Assembly (NCBI RefSeq): GCF_905404315.1
Contig: NC_066283.1
Span: 1,612,001-1,676,000 of the forward strand
Length of the DNA stretch: 64,000 nucleotides
From: Leptidea sinapis
Lineage: Eukaryota > Arthropoda > Insecta > Lepidoptera > Pieridae
Reading direction: 5' to 3'
Position 1 is the first letter of the stretch. Each line of letters opens with the position of its first letter. The notes beneath the pieces are model-generated. The model was not told the DNA's origin. It did not search any database and was given only the letters and a program-made list of their open reading frames with translations. Shown here one piece after another: positions 39,401 to 51,400 of this stretch. The position numbers and the translations under genes were made by a program.

Positions 39401-42400
39401 AAATTTTATTTATTTCTAATATGGGGTCCATTTTTCCCAGTCCAATCTTTTTTTTAGTTTCCCTGTGTACTTATTACTTGTTGGTGTAGAAAATTCTTCG
39501 TCAGGTACTGATTTAGATTCAACCTCTTTTAATTGCAAATGGTTTATAAAATCCACTCGCTTTGGGTTCCCGATATAAGTGAGCGGTACTTTTATTTCCT
39601 TTAAAGTTGTTGCGAATTTTTCCCAACCTATAGGTTCACTTTTCTGAAGAGCTCTCAAGGTATCACTCACCAAGTCCACAATATTACTCCCAGGTATTTT
39701 TTCATTATCTATAATCACGGTACCAGATTCATCCCAGCTTATTTTATTTTTATTCAAGGAAATCAAATTTAGTAAAAGTTCACCTTTTTTAGCATATGTT
39801 TTCGGTATTAGTTTCAGTATTTCAGAGCTCATGTATATTTCCCCAATATTTTTGTTAACCTCCACGGATGTTTGAGAAGGAACTACATTTATTTTATTCA
39901 CATCATGATTTATATAATCAGTATCGATTTCATTATGACCTTGATTAAAACCAATATATGAATCATTATCATTTATAAGTGGTATGTGGTATGGTTGTCG
40001 ATCCTCTTTGACGAAGTTTAGATATCTTTGAAGGGTTTGCAAATATAAAATACATTTCTTTCGATCTTCTATGTCACTGCTTAAGATATTTTGCATATCA
40101 GCATCTAATCGAGATCTTGGCGTATCATTTTCTTTGTGTTGTTTTAACTTCTCCAATAATGATGGTTCAATAAGTAACATTTTTTTAGCATTGTCCATTT
40201 TCTTAAATAAATGAATTAATCAACCCACTTAGAATAGAACCCAATATTATCGGTAGAAATGAACCTCCTTTTTGTACAATTATATTTTTTCTAATTTTAT
40301 TCGTACCTTTTCTTACCAATTTTCGAAGAATATTTTTATATTTCTTTAATTTAGATTTTTCTTTCTCGGCCAATTCAACGTTACCCCGCAGTACGTTATG
40401 AATACATTCACAAATGTAATTTATTTCTATTTTGTTACATGATTTTAATAAAGCTTTTTGATATTTTGGCTTCAGTTTATGTAGAGCAATTAACAGATCT
40501 TTATGCGTCTTTAAACGTCTATGCATCATTTATAAATGATCGAAATTTCTTGATTCTTACCATATTTAAACCCTTTTGTGGGTACATAAACAGTGCAATA
40601 TCCATCGGATGGAAATATCTTTGTCTTAACGCGACACAATTCATTTGTTTCTTGTTTCAAATCAATCATTAAATAACCATGAGCTTCATTGGTAGCATCT
40701 CTGTAAGAATCTTCCAAATATTTCGGATTTTCAGGGAATACTTGACGAGATAAGTATCGAATTTGGGTTTTATCTCGAGGATTTTTGAAATATATTATAT
40801 AACTTGAGTTGAGTGATATATCTCTTTGTCCTTTACCTTGATGAAACAAATTTTGAGATAAATAAAACACACTTAAGTTTCTATGATGACTTCCTTTCGT
40901 GAATATATCAACAATACGACCATCTGATTCCCTCATCAGGTCATCAATTATTACAAGTTGAGGATTTTTTCCGTCAAACATAGATAAATCAGGTAAACCT
41001 TGAAGATAATTAATGTGGTTGAGATTATATAAAGGCTGCATTTCATCAAAGCACCAGGTGATTTGAGTAAAATTTGCATCACAGATATCATTCAAAAATT
41101 TTATAAAATTATTTACGAAAACTGATTTTCCACATCCACTTGGACCAGCAACTATTGCAGTGAATGGATGATTGAAATGATGCATTATCTACTACGTCTA
41201 TGTGTGTTAAGGTTTAGTATAGTAATGAAACAATCTGTTATTAAACCACCATTTATTTAAACAGAAAAATCTATAATTGAAACAATATACAGTACATCAT
41301 GTTTTACTCCGCAACTTATACATCTAAATACAATAATCTCTCATTTGGTTTTTTAAAACTATAATAATTTATTCTTAAAATTTAATATAATATTTATTCT
41401 ATTTTATGATGACCCCATGCTAAGGTATCAATATTATTTGGTAAAATGTACCGTTTGGTAACATTAAATGACAGACTAGATTTATTTATTCTTTGAGTAA
41501 AAATATTATGCTTTATTGACTTAAATCTAAGCATTGAACAATATTCGTTCTTATTTTCAAATAAGCAAGTCTTATTATTTTCCATTTTCATATTCTTAGT
41601 AACACTTTTATTAACCCCCTTAGCTTTAGCTGTGAATTTTCCCTCAACATCTAATGCATACATTTTAGATCTAAGTCCTACAAATTCATTAAATATGTTA
41701 CCATTGTTTTCATCTTTAAAGTAGCCTAACTTCTTTTTATTGAGTTTTGGATAGCCAAATATATTTTTTTCTGTATAGTCAGAGGTATCGAAACGCAAAT
41801 GTAAATCAGGTTTTATATCTCTGTAAAAATCATCTGTAAAAATTTGATATATTAAACTATCAGTATCTGTGTACAATAATTTTAATTTGTTTTGAAACTT
41901 TTTAAACATATAGTTATAGTGAAAGTCGTACATTAGAGTTTTAGAAATATCCAATATACAAAATCCCAAATAAATAGGTTTATTATGGAACAATTTCGTC
42001 TTTCGTAATTGAACTGCAACCAAATTTTCATTAAAAATAGATAAACTATGGAATTCTGGCTTAGCAATTAAATCTTGTGCGCCTAGAATTTTACCCTGAT
42101 TTTCCCAATGACTCAATAATTTTACATTTACTCTTTTTTCGATATTTTCCATTGTTTTTCCAAACACTGAGTTATTCATTAATTTATAAAAATCTTTTTC
42201 GAAATCAGATGTGGCTAGTTTACGCATGCTTGTATTTAAATCTATATAATATTGTAACCATGCGCATTGTTTGAATTTTAAAATTCTATGAATTTTTTGT
42301 AATTTTAAACCCATTGTCAGACATTGCTTTAAATTTCTGTAGTGAATCACATATTTAATTTTATTACGAAGGTTTGGAACTAATTTTATGTCTTTTGTAT

Positions 42401-45400
42401 TACCAATACATATATTCTCGGGACATAAGGGTAGGTCAGAATGTAAATCATGCAGTTCAATAGGATATTCTAGATCTACTTCCAAAATAAAACCATATTC
42501 ATAATCATCAGGGACATCAAAATTAGTTGTGACATCTACCCACTCAAAACCTCCTGTAGGAAGGAATTGAGACATGGCCCATCCGTAAAGGTTATTAGCA
42601 TCAAGATAAGTTAAAAATGAGTTTGGTGTGTCTTTATCATATTCTCGCATATATTTGTTATTAGCTTTGGCATAACGATTGCTACATTGAGATACACCTC
42701 CTCGAATGCCCGATCTAATAAAAGCTATTTGTTCAAAGTCTTGAAGTAATTCTAATTTAATTTTTGTGCATTTTAACATAGCATCCCAACTTAACCCAGG
42801 TGCTGTATAATAATGAGCTGGATCTAGACCATATGTTTGCAAACATAAGGCTCGGAAATTTTCAAACACATCTGTTAAAAGTAAAACATCGGTTTTAAGA
42901 TATAAATCAGAATAATCTGACATATTTTGACAATGAAAGTGTTGCCAAACATCCTTGGCATGTTCATAATCTTCATCGGAAATATGTGTGTCGGTTAATG
43001 TATTGTAAAATTTATCGCGACTAGGGAGTGCTGAAAGTTTTAAGGAATCATGTGATGACATAAATTCATATGGATAAATTCCTTTTTTTCTAAGACGTAA
43101 AAAATCATTATTATTTGGAAAATTATATTTTAATGTTTGAAATTGTTCTTCCTTCAAATTTTGAACAAGTTTGTCTAAACTACAAGGTAAAAATTTAAAC
43201 GAATCAACGAATCTCAATTGAATTTTATGATTATTTAATTTTATCGTTTTTGTGAAAGAAATGTACTTTTCTTTCGTTTGTGGAATAATATCAATTTCCC
43301 CTTCTATAGAATTTAATGCATGAACAATAAAATGAGAGTCATATTGACTAAGATTGTGTAAAAAAACTGGAATGTGATAGGGGATTCTAAACTTTGTCTT
43401 ACATACTTCGTGTGCAACTCCTCTAAAATTTCCTGTATGCGAGTCAAAGTATAATGCACATTCACCATTTAAATTAGATTGACATATAAAGCAGTCTTTA
43501 CATTGTGAAATAATTTCATTATTATTATCATTGGAATTATCATTGGAAGTCAAAGGTTTTGGACTTATGACAAAATAATTTTTTGTGCAAATCACTTCTA
43601 AATCTTTATACAACTGATTCATAAAGACATGAGTACAATGAGGACCACTATATGTTTCATATTTTGATAAACTATCATCATATGAACATTTAATATAGTA
43701 CCCAAAACTATAAACTTCGTGTTTGTGAACATTAGTTGTATAAGGTTTTGATGGATCGTTAAAGCATGTCTGAATTGGATTAAGGAAAGCTTCAAAATCC
43801 GCGTATATAACAAAGGGTATTTGTAACATCTTATTAAATTTATCAAATTTTAAGACATTGTTTGAAATTGGTTGTTCAAACCAATCTTTTAAAGTTTTTT
43901 CTGTATTAGGCAATTCCACTTTAATATGACAACAATCATTCAATTGATGAGCTGATAACTTATCATTTGTTGAGAAGTGTAAAAGACAACCGTCACAGAT
44001 GTAGATTGCATGTTCATGGTTTGAAATTTGACCACTTACTAAACGCGATAGGTTTTTAATGTAGCAAAAATGATTAATTGTTCCGTGCGAAATAAATAAT
44101 AAATTGATATGAACAATTTTCCGTGATTTTGTTAAATACAATGGACCAACTAATTCATGTACTTTCTTTTTACAATTGTATTCAAGACCAAAAACATTTA
44201 CACTTAAATTATTTAACCTTTCTACTTTCTGTATATCTGTCATTTTAACAGGAAACGTAACTCCGTCAAAATTTAATTTATTTGAATATTTACTGTAAGA
44301 TGAAACTCTCTGAGAGTTCTTAGTAACTGGATATAATGCAGAAAGCAAAGCCCATTTAATGCATAAATCATCCGAGTTTTGTACATTTATAACACTTTTT
44401 TTTAATTTGATTTCTTTAGGTAACTCAATATATGATTTTCCACGTAATGGATTGAATTTGTTTATATTCATGTCTAATGCATTTATTTTCTTAAGACTCC
44501 AACCACTATCTTTTTTCTCAAATGTGCTAATTTTAGTCATCAACATATCACATAAGGACGAAAAGAAAAAATTTAAATCCTCACCCTGCATTATAGTATA
44601 ACTACATGTTTGAAATTCAAATTCATTAGAAATATTTTTTGTTTCTTGAACAAAATTAGCGTGCAGAATAAAATTAACTTTAAAAATTGTAAGCAATCGA
44701 ACAGATTCCTCAAATAGTGAAATAATTTCATTTTTAATAGAATTCAAAAACATTTCTGGTGTTTCGAATGTTTGTAATTGGTTGGATTTACTCTTTATTT
44801 TATATGAGATAATTCTATTACCAAAAGCCGATTCGTGTACTGTGACATTTTTTAAAGTACTATGTAATTGCATTACGTTATTCTTATGGAGGTTACTTCT
44901 AAGATGATTTGCATAATATCTTTTCCGTATTAAGATTTGACATAAAGAACAGTTCACCATTTCATCGTTCACACTGGTGAGCCCCGATGATGTGGATGGT
45001 TCCCCTTGTCTTCCTCTCTTTGTACTTGTATCATTGTCTTCACTGCCTTGTAATACTACACTTCTTCTCTTAAAACCTCCTCCACTTTGTAGAACAGGTT
45101 GACTACAACATAAGTGAATGATATTAGCCACATTTCATCAATAATATAATACTAAATAATTTACAAAGAAAATAACTCACTTGATCATTTTTTCAACCTC
45201 ATTACATACAAAGCAGAGTTCCATATCGTTATGTTTAATTTTCCAAATGATGAAAATATAATAATATTATTTGTATAAGAGAATAAATAAACTAATAACT
45301 AAACTGAACTAATATTTATGTATTTCTTCATAGCTACCTACTTATTGTTAAAATTATATTTCTTATAATTTTCTGTTTCTAAAATTTTCTTCGTAACATT

Positions 45401-48400
45401 GTATAAAATCTTTTTTATGTCCTTATAACTTTCATTATTGTCGATTGTATAATATTTTAATCTATAATCAGCGTATTTCCATTGTTCTTGTGCAGGCGTG
45501 TTTTTTATTTTATTGAGATCATAGATTTCTATTTTAACCAAATGTGATGCATTTCTTCCGTCATCTGCATTAGTTGTAATGTAAATACTTCCATTCTCAT
45601 GTGCTCTGGATATTGATGATGATATTTTCTTTTGTTTTGTTTTTTTCACTTCGAATAATGCATCTATATTTTCATTTGAGCTGGCCCTCTTCAAGGATTT
45701 AAGTTGAGGAACTTTTAATGAATCCTGACTATCTTCAGACAATGGATAGTAAAATGTTTTATATGTAGTTTCTTCCATTGTTGGGTTGAATGCATTCTAC
45801 AACAACAATAAGACTGCTTTAGAATAGTATTATACATACATATCTTAATATAACAAATGATATTACTTTTTAATTTCAAAGTGAATAATAGATAAAACTT
45901 ACCTCCATTGCAGCAAATCACTCAACAATTACACAACACACAAAATATATAATAATTTGACTGAATACGCCACTTCAATGATTATTTTTCTGAACAGTTC
46001 TAGCATTTTATACTAAAATATCGTAAAAGTAAATTTGTTTATGATTAGTACTGGTTTTTAAATATTGTCGTGAAACATAATGGCACTTAAATGATAAGTT
46101 CAATTATTGATAGTTTAATGGAGTCAACATTTCCAGATTGTACTAATGACTACGTAAGTATGTAGGTACAAAGTTCGTTTTCAATCAGCTTTTATATTAT
46201 AATAAAATTGATGAAAATATAATTTCATCAAATGTTCATAGATTTATATTTGAATCGCTTGTAATGATATTTTGTTTTATTGTAACCATATAAGTTTTAA
46301 ATACATGAATAAGATACATTAAAGCCTTATTTATTGAGTGCTTATGTTATTATGATCCACATAACTATTCAATCCTCGCAACTGACAAGACCCTGTTCTC
46401 AACTAATATGAATACAATCGAGATACAGAATTATTTGAACAAAATCGATCCCAGTATTAAAAATAATGTTTACGCGGCAAACCGATTGCCGATATATGTT
46501 GTAACGCCCTGTTATATTGTCAGCAATTTAGATAGTGATAATAAGCCAGGCACTCACTGGGTTGCAATACACATTGATGAGCAGGGTATTGGACAATACT
46601 TCGATTCATATGGTCGTCCACCTCAGGGATTCCAGCTGATGTTTTTACAAAGGAATTGCAGAATGTATAACTACAATACTGCAAGAGTACAGAATGAATA
46701 TACCGCAGTGTGTGGCGAGTACTGCATAATGTATCTATACTTTAAGTTTAATAAGAAGAGTTTGAATGATTTCATCAAATATTTTGAAAATGATACAATC
46801 TGCAATGATGTTTTATTATATACTTTATTTAAATCATGTTTTAAAAATAAATAATAAATACAGAAACTGTCTTTTTAATCGTAGTAACGAATGTGATAGA
46901 GGTAATTAGTAAATTACCTGTATCATGTTCATGGAAATTTAGACATTGAGTCGCTCACCAATCATTAGCTAAATGACCAGTGATTATTAATGATTATGGA
47001 TCTGTTTAATTTAAAATGCTAACTTTGAAACTATAAGAGATATCGAAAAACGGATCAGCGCAATCGCTCGGAAATACATCAAAACCACCAGTTTGACACC
47101 AAACTTCTTTTTTTTTTTTTTTTAGTAGGCATCACGAGCAAGTGAGCCAGAATCGAGGAGCCAGAACCGGCGAATCCCTACTACTGTGAGCCAGAACCGG
47201 CGAATCCCTACTACTCATATTTTACAAAATGTGAACAAATGAGATACATTGTAAAAACCACAGAGGTTTGTCCTCAATGCATTATCTTAGTTTACGCCTT
47301 ATTTTACAAAATAAATATAATCTTAACATTAAATTCTATAAGTACATACATACAAGTACATTAATTACATACCAATATTTATTTCAATACGAAGCAACCA
47401 AAAACAGATATTTCAAACATTTCCCAGTCATCTCATGACCATCTTATTAATTACAAATTGTACTGTATTGTAACTTTGTTAATGTTACTTTAATTGTAAA
47501 ACATATTTTTGATGAAAAAAAAGCCTGCGAGTTTGTTGCGCCCATTTTTCTCAGGCCTGAGGCATTCATTTTGAAATGGGTGGTAGTTTTTTGACTTTCA
47601 ATAAGTGATGTCACATCCTATTTTGAATAAAAATATTTGAATATGAATTTAATGTGAAGACGATCTGTAGTAGTATATGTATGTGTGTATAATCTATAAT
47701 CCGGTTTTAAAGAACTTTCTTCCACGTACAACCAAGCTGTGGAATGAGCTTCCTTGTGCGGTGTTCCCAGGATGATACGGCATGGGTACCTTAAAAAAAA
47801 GCGCGGACACGTTCCTATACGGCCGACAACGTTCCTGTGACCACTTCAACATCAGATGAACCGTATGCTTTATCTGTCCTCGTCTTCCATACGAAAGTCA
47901 ACCCATGAGGACTAGGAAAAGTGGAAACTAGTTTCATTTAGTAGGTACAGCAGAAAAGACTATTATATACATTACACAAATAAAAGTGATTTTTTTTATG
48001 AACAATGCGGGACTCGAATTCGCGACCTTTCGCGTTCCGTTCGAGCGCTCTTTGCAAGTGAACCAACCGTTCGAGTGACGTATCGTGGATAAATTCTTGT
48101 ATGCTTTGTTCAACTCTCAGGTTGTGGCTTCATCTACAGGATCTACTTTACAGTTGATAACCTGCTCAACCTCAATGTGCATATTAGGAAATTTACTTGA
48201 GATGTCGCTCTTGTAAATCTAAACATTTTATTATGTTTTTAAAGTGATAACCCCCACTTTTGGGATTAATTACACAAACAAAATTTTATGAACGATGCGG
48301 GACTCGGACCCGCGACCTCTCTAATAATATATTATTTTTAAATCACCAATAAAACTGATTTATTAGTTACGTACTATTTTCATTACTGAATACATTTATA

Positions 48401-51400
48401 ATAAAAATAATAATGACAGTAATGCCACGAAATAGCAAATTATCGATAAATTTCGTACAATTCTTAAGTGTATTCATAAATCACTAGTCCTCCCCTCCAC
48501 CGGTAGGATTCCTACATTGATACACTTTCATTAACAAGTCCATTATTTAAGGCAGAATTTTTGAAAAGTTTAATATGCCATAATTCTGTTGATGCCCCAT
48601 ACAAAAAAAAATATCAATGTACGTTACTCGTACACTGGAGTACTTATTTAAAATGATAATACCGAATAAATTGTAGAAACGGTTTAATGTAAGTACTCGT
48701 TAATTACAATCGAAGCTTGATAGAAAGAATGATGCGAGCTACCTCCATTACGTGTATATAAAATCAATGTGACAGATCCAACTACAACATTGTGGGTAAT
48801 TTTAAAATATTGACGCGTTGTGAAGTACCGCCGTGCATGTTTTTAGACGCCTGAACAATCAACATATTAATAATTTTTAAACTATTGTCCAAACTTTTTT
48901 GGTAATTAAAAACTAGTGTTGAATATATTTTTGAAAGCACTGGTCACTTGAAAGGGACTATTGCTTAAATTTAAAAAAACAGTGGTCAGAAATCAAATCA
49001 ATAAAAAAGTGACATATTATGTTTTGAAACTTATATGGTAGTCAGCCGGGCATGTGGCCAGATATACCGATAAGAGATGTGACCTTCATGACTATTAAAT
49101 TGGCATGATCAAGAAGAAGTATTTATGTTGGAACACCAAGAAAACTCATCGCCTCTACGCAATGCCTACTTAATGTAGGCAGACGCTCGCTAATATATTT
49201 TTGTTACTTGTACCATTTGGGATATATATTCAACCGTCTATAGTACTCCAGAATTATTGTTACCATTAAAGGTACCGGTAAAGTCATAAAAAAAAAAATA
49301 TTTTTCTAATTCACATTATTTTTGTACAGTCACATACATACATAATTATGAAATCAGATACTCTACAAAGTAATTTTGAGGACATTTGTATAAAAAAGTG
49401 TGAGTGTACCTATTTCTGCACGCAAGAAGTTATACTTCTTTGGCCTAACAAAGCAAAAATCCCTAAAATTGTTTATTACTCGTGCTATTCTGCTTTTGTG
49501 GAAAGAACAATATTGTAAAAATCTTGCAACGATGGCTTGGACAATTAAATTAAATATTGAATACGGCTGTACGGGCTTGATCTTAATAATGGACGAAGAA
49601 AAAAAAATGAATGTCGCAAACGTCAGAAAATTTTAGGACCTAACTTCAACCTGTTACTTTCGTGACTCGTGTAACAGTGTTTCGCGCGTATCTTAAAATT
49701 TCACTCTCATAATTTAACGCGCCTATAGAAGTATAACTTCAAAACAACAATATAAATATTATATTGTGTACGATTCACTTACAATTACAATTCACAAGAT
49801 AATTCAATTTAGTTGCAGACGAAGAAGAAGAGCAACACTTAAATATCAAGTCAATCAAGGACAAAGCTATGAAGGGTACAGCAATTTTTAAACACCAAAA
49901 AACTGTTTTGGACCACAGGTAATAAATTCATTTCCTAACTAACAAATAATTTCCTTTGCCCCTTTATCAATTAACAAGGTGACAGATACCATTAATTCCT
50001 TCATGCCATCTTCTTATTGTGCTACTCCATAGGAATTGTAATTTTTTTAAATACAATATAGAATTATTACTCATTCCCTAATATTTGTTTTTTTTTTTTA
50101 ATCATAGTGTGACATTTGGAATTCAACTAGTATTTCTAGCTAAACTTTAGAATTAGAGATCCCTTTATGATGTGCTAGTTAGTTAGTGAAGTGTATAGTA
50201 TTTTGCTTATGGTCAATCCCTATGGCAGATATTGATAAACGGCGTCATTCACGTATACAATAATATTTTATTATCTAGCACATATTTTCTCAAGTGATTA
50301 TAATCTTAAGAAAATAGAGGGTTTACTGCGTATATAAAATATAATATATAGTATTTTAGTGCATATGTTCTACGAAAATAAACACCACGAATGTAGTATT
50401 TAAGAATCTTTAATTGGATTGTTGTTATATTATGTAACAACACAATCTAATACAGGCCACGACACCATTATATTTTTAATTATTATCCGTTAAAAAACAA
50501 AAATAACGATAAAAACACTAAAATTTAAATGCGGTCTAATTTGACAGGAGACTAATGGGCACTAAATTGTTTCAAAACGGTTTCACGGTTTCATTTCATT
50601 CATCTATTCCGTATCTTTCTCACACTTGGGTTTTTATGTAAGGATAGTTTCACTTTCACACAGGGTTCACCTATTACGGTAGAAGGTATATGGTTATATT
50701 ATATCGAGGCCCCCCATCCTTTCTGCGTCTACCATTTCATGTTGTACATCCTGCTGTCCGCTTGTAAGTAACAACGACAACACTTTCGTAGACCGACAAG
50801 ATCTTCAGATCATTCAGTCCTCAACCTGATTCAAACTCGTGGTTATCAATCAGAACAATCACGAATCCATATAGCTGAGGTCCGAATATTAAATCTATAC
50901 TATACATATAGATACCTGTAGGAAATATTTGTGAACCTTTCAAATTAAATCAAAATAGTATTTATGTAGGTATTATAGATATCAAATAAACATTTAATGT
51001 AGGAAATAATTTAGTTGTTTACTTATTTCATTACAGAGAAAATTCAATACCAGATCAGAAAAAGAATGTTATAAAACCTGGTAAGATCAAAAGAAGCAGC
51101 CCAAGGAAGGTTAATTTATCACCTCGTAAAAGGAAACAGTCTTCAACTTCTAGCACAAAAGGTGGAAAAGTGAAAAACAGGAAACAATCTAATAGCACGG
51201 CTGAAGAAGATTTAGAATTAGATTTGGATAAATTTGATAAGGAAGTTACAGAATCTTCGCAAACTGAAGATGAAAATGAAACAACAATTGAGTGCAGTAA
51301 CAAAGATGTCACGAAAACTACTAAAACAACAGAACTGAATGAGAAATTAAGTACAAGCCCATCAGAAAAAGAATTAAATGGTGTAAATGAAACAGAACCA

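Larger units (their letters stand above)
34534..47215. mobile_element. Complete Maverick/Polinton element
   Basis: The element is 12,682 bp, starts AGTAGTAGGG and ends in its mirror, with 1146-bp inverted repeats and a perfect 6-bp target duplication. It carries the full Polinton core: PolB, integrase, packaging ATPase, protease, major and minor capsid genes. The block 35806-41185 is packed like a virus, with neighbouring ORFs overlapping by 1-16 bases (ATGA-type overlaps at 38340 and 40526). All genes run leftward except the right-end protease copy. The repeats appear identical by eye and most ORFs are intact, which suggests a recent insertion. The major capsid frameshift and the host-intron location suggest a captive copy. 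Confidence 0.96.

Noticed and set aside
41186..41393. Upstream exon for the Polinton ATPase
   Set aside because: No donor-acceptor pair in frame; the ORF already starts right before the Walker A region.
34895..46854. The two protease copies as an assembly duplication
   Set aside because: They are in inverted orientation inside equal-length terminal repeats with an exact 6-bp target duplication outside, as expected of a real element; raw reads would still be the final test.
47985..48115. Functional tRNA gene
   Set aside because: Only the B-box side is tRNA-like; no full cloverleaf or acceptor stem could be formed.
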